A stretch of 64,000 bases of DNA from the NCBI GenBank assembly GCA_029207755.1, contig JARCOQ010000003.1, forward strand, positions 94,566,646-94,630,645, written 5' to 3'. The first letter of the stretch is position 1. Every line of letters starts with the position of its first letter. Source of the stretch: Chamaea fasciata. Taxonomy: Eukaryota; Chordata; Aves; Passeriformes; Sylviidae. Of the stretch, positions 48,566 through 61,353 are shown in pieces. Below the pieces are notes generated by a model. The model saw nothing but the letters and a program-made list of their open reading frames with translations. It was not told the origin of the DNA and searched no databases. A program made the position numbers and the translations under genes.

Positions 48566-51500
48566 ACTGAGGAGTCATCTGGTAGATTCTGTGTCTGGTT
48601 AAATATCATATTGACAGGTTTCTGTCAGTTTGTGTCTAGTCATTTCTTGTGATGCAGTCTCACCTGAAACACGTCATCTCCTTGGGCCCATGACTGAACT
48701 CCTCCATTAATCATGATATCCGCATTAGTCAGACACTTAGGTCACTCTTGCTAACAGCTAAATGTCAGCAGAGAAAATTCCATGGGCCTAATGGAACTTG
48801 CATTTAGAACAGTAATATCTAAAAAACCCTTCCAATTCCCAATGTTATGGATTTCCTCTGTCAGTTAAAAACTCCATCCTTTAATACTTAAACACAGTAA
48901 TATTTAATCTTCTTTTAGCAGAACAGAAATGTATTGTATTTTGTGAGTATGTATTAGCTGTGGTTAAAAAATATTACATATTATCTGTGTTTCAAAGCTA
49001 AGCCTAATGTTGTACAAGTATAGAAAGGAGGATCATGGAGAATCAGTTCTTGTGGATCAGAGGAAATACGCATGGGGATCTCCAAACCTGGGACACACCC
49101 ATAAAATACGCGGTGTCTCAACTACTATATCAGCTTTATCAGTCAAAATTTGATATGCTGAACATTCAACACACATTTCAGTAATGTACCAGTTTAGAAA
49201 AATACAGTAACTGATCATTTCTTACACTAACAAAACCACTTTTATTTGTGCCCGGAATAGCTGCATATTTTCAGCAAGGAAAAAAAAAAAGAATGTTTTT
49301 CTGTGTAAATAATAGATAAAGAACAACAAAAAAAGCATAATCCAGCTATCTTCTCTGCAGGGAAAAATAAACCCATATAAGCTAAATTTGTGTAGAAAGA
49401 CCCATTAGGCAGGAAGTTTGTAAGCCAGAGTCTGTCATATGGCTCTGAAGGGAATAAGTTAATGTTGGGAGTTTGGTGCCTTAAATAAGAAATTGCGGAA
49501 GGAAGAATTTTCATCATTTCATTATTTCTCATTAGCAATTTACTCTAAAAACACTTTGGACAAGCATTTTACAATACTAGTATATAAGCTAGAAGAACAC
49601 TGATTGTTATAATAAAGTTATTACTATCAAGAGACTACCCTATGACTCCTAGCACTTCCACTCCAGAGTGCTCCACGTCCCCAAGGGATGGTGTCATTGC
49701 AGAGGTGTGTCACTTTAATAAACACCAGGAAAAAAAAAATCTTGAATGTCATCTGAATGAAAGATGAATTCTCCATTTTGTTATGTACAAGGAGATTAAA
49801 ACTGTAGTCTTATACTTTCTGGGTACAGGTATGGTAATTTACCATTTCTGTACCATTAAGCACAGTGGTCGATGCTGCTGCATTTTTAGGCACAAATCTT
49901 TATTTTGAATGCCTGAAGGGGTTGAGATACATGTCCTTCCTGGATAGCAAAATGTGAAAGTAGTGGAATGCTCTGGGTATCCTGACACACTGTGTAGGGA
50001 AAGTCTACCTCCCAAAACTTAAAAAAGTGAGTAAGGTTTGTTATATAATATCCAGCTGTAAATCTAGCACTGCCAAGTGCAGCACTAAACTGTGTCCCTA
50101 AAGTCACATATACTTGTGGCTTACAAGCACACACAGTTCCTAATCTTTTCCACTGAGGATATTGTCAACCTTTCCACTTAGGTTAATGCTGACTGACTGA
50201 GACCATACATACCTGTACACTCATTCACAAGATGATTTAAACTAGTGTATGTATGATACTTATGGCTGGTGTCTATACTTTCTAATTATTCTTGTCTTTG
50301 CCTTTATCTCCTTTCAATCAGGAAATGGAATCTGAAAGAACTCTTAAATGCTGCAAAGTAAAGTGGGAATGGGATCAGGGATCATAAGTGAGAAAAAAAA
50401 ATCAGAACTGGAAAAACAGTATTTAGCAAAAGCCCTTTATCTTCTAATTTGGGACAGGTTTCTCTAACCCAGTAGAAGTCAGATTTCCTTAGATATTTTG
50501 AAAATCCCACTTTATCTCTGTCTACAAGGCTGCTCTTATAGATAGGTATGATATACTGCTGATTGCTTATGAAGACCTAAGGACTCCACAAGGAACATGC
50601 CTGATAGAAAGCTTTTGTGAAAATTACCCAGCTCAGATTTCCTGGAAATGCAGTCACAATAGTACATTAAAGTGTAAAGGACTACAGGTGTGATGCAACT
50701 CTCATAAAATTACACAGTGATGGATTACTCCATAGAATACAGTGGCAATATTCTTGAGAGAGATTCAGTGATACATGTATTACAAATCAGTCCTGCAAAG
50801 ATGACTGTGCATATCAAACTCCTGAGACATAAAGTTCAAAAATCAGAAAATGGTCTGATATTTGTCATGGGTTGTGCAACTAATTAATGGTTTTACTCAC
50901 AGTTACTGTACATTGTGTTTCTTCAAAAAGAGTAGGCCGTGCTGTAGGGAGGAGGACTGGGGGGCTATTTTATTCTACTTACTGCACACTGGATTGCACT
51001 GGGGGCTGCCTGCAAGAAGGCAGACGTTCTTTTCAGATAGTAACAGGGCTGCTTCATGGGAGGGTCCCTTCAGATTGTGAGGTGGGATGGGCAGAGTAAA
51101 AAGGGAGGAGTAGAAGTCATGTCAGCAGGTTAAATGCCCTCAGAAAGGGCAGGAGTTTTCTCAACAAGGGAAATTGCAAGGGACAGCAAAAAGCAGAGGG
51201 GTGGATGGCAGCTCTGGCGTTAGGACAACCCATGGATTACTGTAGGACTGGAAGACTGAGAAATGTTGAAATTATGTTCTTCACAGACTATCACCAGTAC
51301 AGTTCAAGAAGAAAAAATCAGCAGCCATGCATCTTCTCTTTCCAAACCAGTGTTAAACAGGACATAGCCTTAACTCTTGGTGGTCAGTGTCACTTAGGGA
51401 AGGGAACTTGGGCCCTCCTTTTGCAATTTGTCTGTCTCTACCCTCTGGTTTGAAAGGAGCCTGTACACTTTTGTACGGGATTTGCACATTCCTTTCAGCC

Positions 51501-54500
51501 TTACTTTTAGACCTGGAGTATTTTTTCCACCATCTTCACAAACTGAGCTCTTTTGTGGATGCATTTTTACAGCTTCTACATGCTTACAATATTGGTATTT
51601 TTACACCATGGTAAACTAGTAATTAATAGTAATGACACTTGTCTTTTCCCTGTTTCATTTTTACAGGTAGTTATTGTCAAAAAAAGGGTCAAAATGTAAG
51701 CGTATTCTGACTACTACATATATATCTTTTATACCATATTGCTGACCTCAAACTTAGGAAATGTATTTCCACCTTTTGACTCTTTCTATTGTATTTATGA
51801 AGAGGACCAGAGAAAACAAACAAATGAAAAAGATTTTGTTGTATCTTTGACCCTTTTCCCTGAGCTCTTTCTCTCTCAGTTCCACCTCAAAATTATATCA
51901 GGAAAGTGGCAGGAACCAATCCAACATGACTGCCAAACTATGCAGGGGTGTAAGTCTGTGCTCACTGCATAGGATCCAGAACATGTTTTTCTTTAGGCAA
52001 AGAGCAAAGCAACTTGACATAAGGATAACTCAGCGGAGAAAAGAAACAGAAAAAGTAAAAAGAAAATAACAGGGACCAGAATCAAATCATTGGGACAGAG
52101 AGATTAGAGCTAAAAGTAGATTAAAACAAAGAACACAAAAGGAAAAGGCAGGCATATTTTTAGGGGGAACCTATAATAATTTTATTGAATATATTCATTT
52201 GTCGTCATGCTTTTTAGGAAAATAAAAATGCAAATCAAAGTTGCAGTAAATAAACAGGAATGATGACAGGAGACAGGAATATTTGAAAAAGTCATGTGAC
52301 ATCCAAGACTGTACCGGGTGTTTTCCCATATTGCATCTATTTTTTGTCTGGAGTGATTAACATGCAACGCAATCTCAGAGAATTTCAGGTACCTGTGATA
52401 ATTTTTTCTTTTGAGGCCATCAGAGAGTCATTCATTTCTCTGTCTTCCCAGTCTATGAAGCCTCTGAAATAAAAGTCCAATGTCTAGATGGGAAGACAGC
52501 TGTGCAAACACTTTACAAATCAGTATCAACCATATTCTCAAAACAGACCTGATCTAACTATTCACAGATAGATGGACATCACACACCATTTCTTTGTACA
52601 GGCAATAGATCAAGATTTCTCTCTGAAACTTCTAGCAATGGTGGCACAGTCTTTAAATGTATCTCATATTTATGTTGGCAGAAATTAGGTTCCACACTTC
52701 AGGTAAGGACACAACACCATATAGAGCTGGTTCTCAGTAGATATTTTGTTTGTCCATACTTGAACCTACTCTAAACAGCTACATATGACTCAGCCTCAGT
52801 ATTCAGTTCCGAAAGTTGGAAACTTTTTGGAAGTGATAGCTCATCTCTCTGCTAGAGGAAGTTTGTCAGCAAATGGTCCTCTGTTTTGAGGACATTTTAC
52901 AGAGACAATTTTGTTACATAAAAATAAACACATCATACTAAAAGTATATTCTCCTACTTTTCCTGCCTTGGTAAATGCAAGAATGCTCTTCTTCATCTTG
53001 AACTGTAAGAGGTGTTTTGATTGAAATTTGCATGCTGGTAAAACAAATATGGTTCTGCCCCTGGTTTCACCAGGGTGAAATTCCATTTGTTACATGAAGA
53101 AATGCCCCTGTACAGATGCAACTGTTCTTTCATCAGCAATAGTATAAATTGAAATTAGTTCTATTTGGTGCATATAAATTCAGACTAATGTTTACATAGG
53201 TAATTTTTCCTAAAACAGCCATAGACATATCTCCTAGTCAAAGAAGTTTCAAGGAAAAATGTTATCAGCAAGCCAAAGTGAACTAATCCCCCAAGGTGTT
53301 TGCAACGAACTTCTTGTTAATTTTTAGTGAAGCAATCAGTATATTGACTTTATCTTTCAATATTTTTATGTAAAAAATAACATGAGGAGTGGGAACAGTT
53401 CCTTTAAGAAAAGAAGAATGGAGTCAGAGATTAATGTGAGTGACAGCTAGAGGGGTGCTAGGTTCCAGCTATGGACCATGGTGGTCGCAAGCCATGAGAA
53501 GCTTGTTAAAAATAAATCAAAACCCAAAAGATTCCCATCCCATTATTAAAAAAGGACTCCTTAAATAGCTGAGTTTAACACATCTGAAAGCTCCATTAAT
53601 GTTGTTTGTTCCAGAGGAATGCAAGTCAATAAACCATGCAATAGTGAAGATTGAGTTGAGAGCAGGCTGTAGTAGCATTGGCTGTGTCCTTGCTCATCAC
53701 AAGGTGTGATCAAGCAACTGTAAACTGTATTTCCTTTACTGTTTGCTGTGGCAGTAATAGTCTGAGTCTGTTTCCAGAATGGTTAAAAAAATGCCCAGGT
53801 TTCTCTGTCTGGATCATCATAGACAGAATCTGTTCTCACAAATTACACCTCTCGTAAAGAGCCATATGGGAAGGAAATGTGAGCCTTGTTACCAAGAAGA
53901 ATTTTTTAATTTGTCAGACTACCAGAGGTAGGATGATCACAAGTGACAGAAAAACACTAGAGTAAAGATTATGGAAAGTGAATTGATGAAACCTACTGAA
54001 AATAGAAGCCAAAGCCAAAAACCCACAGAAAATGTCACACTTAAAGCCCTTGTTTAGAAGATCACAGGATCACAGGTGGTTTGACAATTCTACACAAGAA
54101 GGCAAGGTAAATTTTATTAGACTGGGATATCTAAAAGGAAATGGGGCCAACTGGGGTTACTGAAAGCCAGAAATATACGTGTGATCCCATGTGACTAGTC
54201 CAAGGTCAGAACATGGTAAATTGAGTAGAGACGTGATCTCTCATTGTGTAAATTTAGAAGAATCCTAAGTTTTTACTACATAGAACATAATGCTATCTAT
54301 ATCAATCTAAAAAACATAGCTCAAGAAACCAAAAGAACTGAACCAGATTTCTAGTATATGCAATGGATTCCCTGAAAATGTTAGGTTTCCATCACAGCAT
54401 ACAGAATCCATATTTAAGTCCGAAGTATCAGTCTCAATTTTTTTTTATACTTTTCCATGTTTTTTTTTTCCTCATATGCCCCATGAGAGTATTAGAGCTG

Positions 54501-55711
54501 ACCTGAACATATTCTTAAAAAATTAAGTTTATAAAAAAAATCCTATTTTGGGGAAAAAAAAAAAAAGAAAAAAAGAAAACTTTGCTTGTGGCATAGAAAT
54601 GGAGCAATGGTAAAAAGAATAAAATAAATAAAACCAGGAAAAATGAAAGTGCTTAAGGCCACTCTGAGTAAACATCAGACAATCTGTTTATAAAGAGAAA
54701 GAAACAAGATATTACCACCATGAAGTAAAATAAATTGCCCAAGCAAAATAAATTCAGTCCTTGGATGAATGAAAAAAGGGAAGCAATTTGATAACTATAA
54801 ATTGAAATGGTCTGCTCTTGAAGAAGGAGTAACTGCAGGGAATACTTATATTCCTTTCCCAAACTTTGTGATTTTGAGAATATAAGAATTGTTAAGAAGT
54901 TCACAGATTTTCTTTAAAAAAGTTCCAGGGGAAAATCCAGCTGTGGTCTCTTCTACATGCATGGGAATAATCCACAATGGTTAAAATAATACTAGGTGGA
55001 AGGGCAATCGTTTCTAATGAAATGAGAGCTGCTATCAAATATACAAAGGTAAAACAGAACTGTTAGACAGGAAGGTGTGCTAATTGAGGCAACATTAAGA
55101 ATATCATTAGCAAATTCCCAGTTGGAAGGGTCTTCAGGTATAATGCCGGATACAAACCAAAACTATGCATTAAGAAAATTTTTTCCAGAATATAAGTAAT
55201 TCACACATAGAAAGATTTCATGGTTATCAGTAACACTAACAGTACTCTGTGTACAAGAATTTGGCTGAAGGGTGGATTGAAAATACCATAGCAAGGGAAA
55301 TAACTTTAAAAAAAAAATCTCCAAAAGAAAAAACTTTTTACATTATTTTCAGTGATAGAGTGTAATATTAAGGGACATAGATGTCTTACCTGATGGTGAG
55401 TGATAAAAGATGTGTAGTTCAGACATCAGAGCTATTGAAGAATATTAGATATAAAAATACTACCAGTTGCAGTAGTAAAGTGGTTCAAAATCCTTTGGAA
55501 AAGCACTGAAACAAGAATCCATTTATCACCATGTACTTTGAGGTAAGCACGAAGATATGCATTTAGAGACTGGTGAACTGTAGGGAGATGGTTAAATTTC
55601 TGTATGCTTCATGGATAATGCTATTGTGATGAGTCAGTAAATTGTTAAAATCCCTCTTCCACAATAAGAACGACTCTGCAGGTCAGTACATCAAATGAAA
55701 TTAATCTTCTT
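48566..55711. other. Unannotated AT-rich stretch
   Basis: More than 7 kb without a gene, CR1 tail or LTR that I can identify. Features seen are an AATAAA signal at 49717-49722 followed by ten A residues at 49730-49739, and an A-rich run at about 54550-54580. Open frames up to 98 codons are scattered on both strands without known motifs. Confidence 0.5.
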
Positions 55712-56062
55712 GCAGTGATTCCAGCTGGGGCCTGCTTGCCCAGGGCAACTCTGCTGAAGATGTCCTGGGGGTTCCTGGTGGGCAGCGACCTAAGCCTGAG
55801 CCAGCAGTGAGCTCCAGCAGCAGTGGTGGCCAAGAGCATCTCCTGTCTGTATTAGCAGAAGCATAGCCAGCTCATTGAGGGAAGGGCCCATCCCTCTCTA
55901 CTTAGCACTTGCTACTTCCACCCTTGCAGTTTTTCAAGACCTAACTGGAAAAAGCCCTGAACAACCTGGCCTGATCTGAGCTGACCCAGCTTTTAAGCAA
56001 GTGGTTGAACTAGAAACCTCCCGAGGTCCCTGTTACCCTCAGTTATCCTATGATCTTATAAT
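55712..56062 (+). mobile_element. CR1 LINE fragment with internal deletion, plus strand
   Basis: The first part matches the coding end of CR1: TGGGGGTTCCTGGTGGGCAG (55767-55786), GAGCCAGCAGTGAG near 55798, GGTGGCCAAGAGCATC at 55825-55840, TATTAGCAGAAGCATAGCCA at 55849-55868, and CTACTTAGCACTTGCTAC at 55898-55915. It then jumps to the 3' tail (TTTTTCAAGACCTAACTGG near 55931, CCTCCCGAGGTCCCTGTTAC at 56018-56037, ending TATGATCTTATAATC). Several hundred bases of the normal CR1 between these blocks are missing. The minus-strand open frame over its left part is antisense. Confidence 0.85.
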
Positions 56063-59000
56063 CCTAATCAAGGGAAAAGATATCATTTAGTTAATATAAT
56101 GACAGACAAAAGGAGAGAGGGTATACGGATGCAAAAAGTCATTATCTCTCGGTGTTACTTACTTCAGAGGAGAAAGACAACAGATGTCCTGTATGTATAG
56201 ACAACAGAAGACTAACCCCAAGAATCTCTGATTTTAGGAGAGATTTAAAAGGCTTATAAGTAACTTAGGCAAAGGGTTAGAATTTGCATCTTCTTATTAA
56301 AGTGAAACCAATCACAAGTCCCTGATCATCACTTAGGTGGTGGCTTAAAACTCACAAGGAAAAAGTCATATTTGTACTGAATTTTTCCATGCCCTGCTCC
56401 ATTTCAAAAGTACTGGAAGACTTTGTCCAGAGGATCTCAGTAAAGAAGTGTTCACTGGCAAAGTATTCCATCTGGCTGTATCTATAATTTCAGATATCAT
56501 ACTGAAAACTATACAGAACTTATCAGAAAGTGTAAGTTTCCAGAAGTCTCTATGTCTTACTGTGGAAGGACATTGTCAGCTAGGGATTGTGTAATAAAAT
56601 GAAAGGCATAGCTCTTCTTCAGACCTTAAAACAAAATGTGTTTTTTCAATGGAGGAACCTAGATAGATAAATAAATAAATGCCCAAGTCCTATGAGGACC
56701 ACAATCCTATAATGGGCTTCCAAGAAGGCAATGTGCTTGATTTTTCAGTTCCAGATACTGTGACTTCTGTTGTGATCCTTAACAAAGAGTGCTGTAGGAT
56801 GAGGAGTTATTGATCCATACAGCAGCTGACCTGAGTAGGTTCCAAATAGTGCTTGGCCTTTAGGGCTGTGCTAAATGGCACAAATCTCTTGACGTGGGAT
56901 CACCAGTAATGACGCCACCAGCATGTCCTTGTCTTTATCTCAAAGTGAAACAGGATGTTTTCATATAAACATCCTTTTGCTCAACAGCAGAAATGATGAA
57001 TAGAATTGTTGTAGGAAAACCTAATAAAGACTTTAATGCTGGTGAACTTCCCCATGGACAGGTTATATACTGCATGCAATGCCCTGGCCAGAGATCTTTC
57101 AGATGCTGTGTCATCGCAGCATTTCCAGAATCAGAATGGGCATAACATTTTGTAATTTAGTATATATTTTCTGGGATGTTAATAAAATAGTTATTTTCTT
57201 TGTAAATGTGTGACTTTCTTATTTGGATTCAAAAATAACTAGCAGCTCCTGGAATAAAACATTGTACAAAAGAAAAGAGTGTTATCAGACAACTACTGCC
57301 CAGTTAATTGTCAGCAAGAGAAGACCAAAAAGCTTTAAAACACCAGACTTACAGCTTCTTTAGTCTTGTAAGTATGGCCAGACTCCAGGCCTCTTATGTG
57401 CCCTTTCTTGAGTAACTAAACAGAGGTCAGCCCACTACCAGTACTGAGAAGTTTTTATCACTGTCTAACAGTGATAAACTAAACTTTTTATCACTGTTTA
57501 ACACACCTAGTCAAGATCTTTAATACTTGACGAGAGAAAAGGAAAACAAGAGGCTTCAGTTTGAACATAGGCTAATAGAAAAGGATTCAGAGATTGTCTC
57601 TTCTTCATCATTTGCAATTTATAATGGCTCCAACTTAATGTGTTCAATTTCAGGAGCTCAGATAGATAGTTAGATGGATCTGGGGGTGCTCAGATTTCAA
57701 CTTCACTTCAACATATAATGCTGGCTAGTGGGGATGATAATTCTGGGTGGCATAGGGCTGTATAACAGGCAGAATACATGTGGAAAAGAGTCCTGAGGTC
57801 TCTGCACACTCTAAAATCCCCAAAACAGTAGAGGGATTAAAATTAGAGATTAAGTGACTGGCAGATTTATAGTAGCAAATAAAAGCGATGACATATTGAG
57901 CGTGAAGTAAGAAATTGGAAAAAAAGGAATCCTGTGAAGTCAAATAATTTCTGTAAGAACAACCAATATCGTGTAGCTCTGATGGTGTTTTGAGATGCCG
58001 GACATAGGACCTCCAGGGCCCAGCTGAGCTGTTAAAATAATGTAGGAAACCAAAGAGTTACAAAAAACAAGTTTCACCTGGGAACAAAGCAAACAATAAA
58101 CCTAGCCAGACACAGTGTTTTTGGCTTGTAATGTGAGAAAACATACAACATTTTGTCACAAAAACTTATGAATGTGTGAAGCAGGAAGCCCAGATATACT
58201 TAGCAGACATAAGTATTATTTCCCCAACAGCAACTTTCTTTCTAGCTCCATTGTTTCCTCGTTTGATTATGCCCTGAAGCATAAGAGCAGTTCCCCTTAT
58301 AAGTTATTTCATTTGTGGTGACTCCATATAAACATTCTTTTAATACTGTTATACAGTCAAACACCATGCTGCAATTACATAGGTCATTTACACCATTTGT
58401 AAACAAATGCTGTCTTATGTTCCTTTCTGTGCAATTACACATGCTGATGTAATTAAAATCAGAAAATGTTAACCCTTATTCTATATATTTTATAATCGTT
58501 GAGGCTCTTCTTTAATAGAGAGGTGTCTATGATTGTTATTTTTACTATGTGCATTTCCTTACAACTTCACTCTACTATTCAATGATTTTTTCGAAGTGAT
58601 TAGGTCAGACTTGTTAAATTATGCATTGTTTAAGACATTGTTGTAATAATCTTTCACATGGATCAGTTTTCCATGTCAACGTTCTAATATTTTTTGTTTC
58701 CCAATAAGTTGCTTATGAAGTCTTCAAGAGGTTGCACAAAGACTAGAATCTGTTTTTAACAAGGTTAACTTCCCAAGAAATAGTGTCTTTGACAATTTGC
58801 AGCATTCTGGATTAGTTTTTTAATATTGTGGAATATTTTTTTTGGTATCTAGATTTCCCTTTTTCTTTTTCCTTGTGTGATGAAAAGTAATTTTGTGGAT
58901 GTATATGAAAAGACTGTTTAAGGCCCCAAAATCTGTAGATTGTGTATATCTTTATTTTAGAAGCTGACCAACATCTCACCTTGGAAGTTCATTATCTCTT

Positions 59001-59389
59001 ACCCTGTGTCTATTTAATTTCATAATTGCCTGTTTAGTGGGTTGTTTGAAATGATTTCTGAAGTACCAATAATTTAGTTGGATATCCTATATTTACTGTT
59101 TAGCTCAAATATTACAACCATTATTATCCATTAAAAACCCATATGATTTTAACAAGGTGATTTATGATTCTCGCTCCAATTACATTTTCAGGGTTCCTAT
59201 TCAGATTAATTCTGTTCATTTTTGGTGGTGCATTAGAGGTTGTCAAAGATTTAATCCTTCAAATTTGTCTCTAATTTTGATTAAAAAAATCACAGCTATT
59301 TAACTGTAAAATACTTTCAGCACTGTCAGAGGAAAGATGGCATGTCATGCCATGGACCCCCTATGCTGTAATATTCATTAATCATCCGA
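56063..59389. other. Unannotated AT-rich stretch
   Basis: About 3.3 kb without a recognised gene or mobile element. A hairpin-plus-repeat motif at 57451-57502 is listed separately. Confidence 0.5.
57451..57502 (+). repeat. Hairpin with adjacent direct repeat
   Basis: TATCACTG and CAGTGATA (57456-57463 and 57469-57476) form a perfect 8-bp stem with the loop TCTAA. Immediately after, CTTTTTATCACTGTTTAAC (57484-57502) repeats the left arm and loop with small changes. The arrangement suggests a template-switch or slippage event. No terminator or known RNA is implied. Confidence 0.8.
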
Positions 59390-59623
59390 AATCACAGAAT
59401 GGTTTGTGTTGGAAGAGACCTTGGAAGATCATCTAGGTCCAATCTCCCTGCAGTGAGAAGGAACATCTTCAACTCGATCAGGTCATTCATAGCTCTGTCA
59501 AACCCAGCTTGGAATGTTTCTAAGATCGGTCATGTACAGCCTCTCTAGCCAACCTGTTCCAGTGTTTCACTACCCTCAATGTAAAAAAAATCCTCCATAT
59601 TTCTAGTCTAAATATACTCTCTT
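59390..59623 (-). mobile_element. CR1 LINE 3' part, minus strand (interrupted)
   Basis: It begins with AATCACAGAATGGTTTGTGT, the reversed CR1 3' end, then TTGGAAGATCATCTAGGTCC near 59421, AACCTGTTCCAGTGTTTCAC at 59550-59569, and TATACTCTCTT up to 59623, where an LTR interrupts it. It resumes at 60164 with AGTTTTAAACCATTAAC in the correct CR1 order. Confidence 0.92.
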
Positions 59624-60163
59624 TGTAGTAGTTTGAAAGCAAAACAAATGAGAGGCTCCAAGTCAGAGATACAATTTAATAGGAAGAAAGGAAAGAAAGT
59701 AAAATAAAATAGATGCAATAATGCAAAAGACTACTGACAGAGTCAGAATACAACTTGAGCAGAGTGATAGAAGCAGTCCAGGTGAGGTGGTCTTCTTGAA
59801 GTAGTGATCCTGTAGAAAGGTCTGGTAGCTCTGGTCCTCCGGGAATCCAATGGGTAATGGCCCCCAGTACTGTCCCAAACCTCAGATTATATCCAGGTGG
59901 GTATGCTTGGTTCCTCTCCCTGGGCAGAGCATCTCAGAATGGGATGATGAGTCATGCAGGGGGTCCTTGATGGCCCATTAAACAGAGATAACCCCCGGAG
60001 GGAGTTGTCTACCAGTCATGGGCAAGGGATTTGATGGGCCATTAGCAGAAGATAATGGCCCAGAGGGAGGGGGTCTGGGAAAACACTGCCCCACCTGGAT
60101 TCAACAGTTCATGAAGATGGTGATAGAATACTTTGTGCACATCCTATACTACAACCCAGGACA
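59624..60163 (-). mobile_element. Solo ERV LTR inserted into CR1, 5-bp target duplication
   Basis: A 540-bp element with TGTAGTAGTT at its left and CCCAGGACA at its right, flanked by perfect CTCTT repeats (59619-59623 and 60164-60168). Its insertion point lies within CR1 sequence that is continuous once the element is ignored. On the minus strand a TATAATCTGAGG (TATA-like) near 59885 precedes a CTATTAAATTGTATC (ATTAAA signal) near 59670, so it is in minus orientation. It has no retroviral genes. The open frames at 59663-59878 and 60018-60242 are LTR sequence. A 5-bp duplication fits class III more than class II. Confidence 0.88.
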
Positions 60164-61010
60164 CTCTTTTAGTTTTAAACCATTAACTATTGTCCAATTG
60201 CTACAGGACCTAGTTAAAAGTCTGTTCCCAACATTCTTATAAGCCCCTTCTAAGTATTGAAAGGCTGCAATGAGGTCTCCCTGGAGTCTTCTCCAGGGTG
60301 AACCATCCCAACTCTTTCAGCCTGTCATCCTTCTATGTCTGCATAGAAGAGGTGCTCCAATCCTCTGATCATGTTTGTGTCCTTCCTCTGGACTCACTCC
60401 AACAAGTTCACATCTTTCTTTACCCCAGAACTGGACACAGCATTACAAGTGGGGTCTCATGAAAGTGGAATAGATGGCAAGAATCATCTCCCTTGACCTG
60501 CTGGCCACACTACTTTTGCTACACCCCAGGATGTGATTGGCCTTCTGGGATACAAGAGCACATTGCTGGGTCATGTCCATATCCTTCATCCACCTTAAGT
60601 CCTTCTCCTCAAGGCTGTTCTCAAGTTCTCTGCCCAAAGTGTATTTGTACTTGGAATTACTGTGACCCAGGTGCAGGATCTTGCACTTAACCTTATTGAA
60701 TCTCATGAGACTCCCATGGGCCCACTTCTTAAGCTTGTCCAGATCCCTCTGTCTGGCATCCTGTCTCTCAGTCATGTCAAACCAAACCACTCATTTTGGT
60801 GTTATCTGAAAACCTATTAAGGGTGCACTTGGTTCTACTATCTATGTCATTGACGAAGACATTAAACAGGATTGGTCCCAGTACAGGTCCTGAGGGGCAC
60901 CACTAATAACTGATCTCCATTCAGGGACTAAGCCATTGACAACTACTCTCTGGATGCGACCATCCAGTTTAGTTGGATGTTTCTTAACTGCCTCTTTGTG
61001 TGCTTCTGTG
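60164..61010 (-). mobile_element. CR1 LINE, coding part, minus strand (interrupted)
   Basis: The continuation of the CR1 copy at 59390. On the minus strand, from about 61010, it covers CTCTCTGGATGCGACCATCC at 60945-60964, the GACATTAAACAGGATTGGTC block at 60858-60877 (palm motif mirror), the thumb and C-terminal coding region, and the start of the 3' untranslated region. The element is truncated at its 5' side near 61010. Confidence 0.92.
60443..60790 (-). pseudogene. CR1 reverse transcriptase C-terminal fragment
   Basis: A 115-codon open frame that follows the CR1 thumb region: RDLDKLKKWAHGSLMRFNKV at about residues 16-35, CKILHLGHSN, LEEKDLRWMKDMD, QQCALVSQKANHILGC near residue 79, and SRSREMILAIYSTFMRPHL at the end. 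The order and spacing match the family, with modest substitution. The catalytic palm lies outside this frame and is disrupted, and the gene is 5'-truncated, so it is a dead LINE piece. Confidence 0.9.
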
Positions 61011-61156
61011 TTAAGTGGGTCCTTAGCTTTACGTGAAAAGATTACCTATCCTGAGTATCACTTTCATCAGAGAGAGTCATGATATAAAATCATTAGTTGC
61101 CTTCATGCCATTTCCTTCCTTTTTTTTTTCTGTTTTGCTCAGATTCAAATCTTTTC
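61011..61156. other. Unannotated gap
   Basis: Short stretch between the CR1 5' break and the T run; nothing recognised. Confidence 0.5.
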
Positions 61157-61160
61157 CCAA

Positions 61161-61203
<43 letters not shown>

Positions 61204-61353
61204 TGATTCCCAAATTCATTACGCATTTCTAATTCCAGTACTTCTCCAAAAGAGTTATGGATTGCCCTTACCTGATGTTGACATTGCTGCTGCCCCTGGG
61301 CTAGAGTGAATCATCCCCTGGGAAGACTAAAACCAAAGACTAAAACCAAAGCT
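61157..61353 (-). mobile_element. Possible poly(A)-tailed retrocopy with 8-bp flanking repeats
   Basis: A run of 39 T (61164-61202) reads on the minus strand as a long poly(A) tail ending a body of about 143 bp (61203-61345). CCAAAGCT occurs at 61157-61164 and again at 61346-61353, as expected for a target duplication around a LINE-type retroinsertion. The body has no CR1 or LTR similarity that I see, and there is no clear AATAAA (AATGAA occurs about 20 bases before the tail). A 13-bp tandem repeat (GACTAAAACCAAA, 61325-61350) overlaps the right flank and weakens the duplication argument. Alternatively this is a simple T microsatellite. Confidence 0.35.
61164..61202 (+). repeat. Homopolymer run of 39 T
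   Basis: An uninterrupted T run, the longest homopolymer in the window. Its true length may differ from the stated one because sequencing and assembly are unreliable in such runs. Confidence 0.97.
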
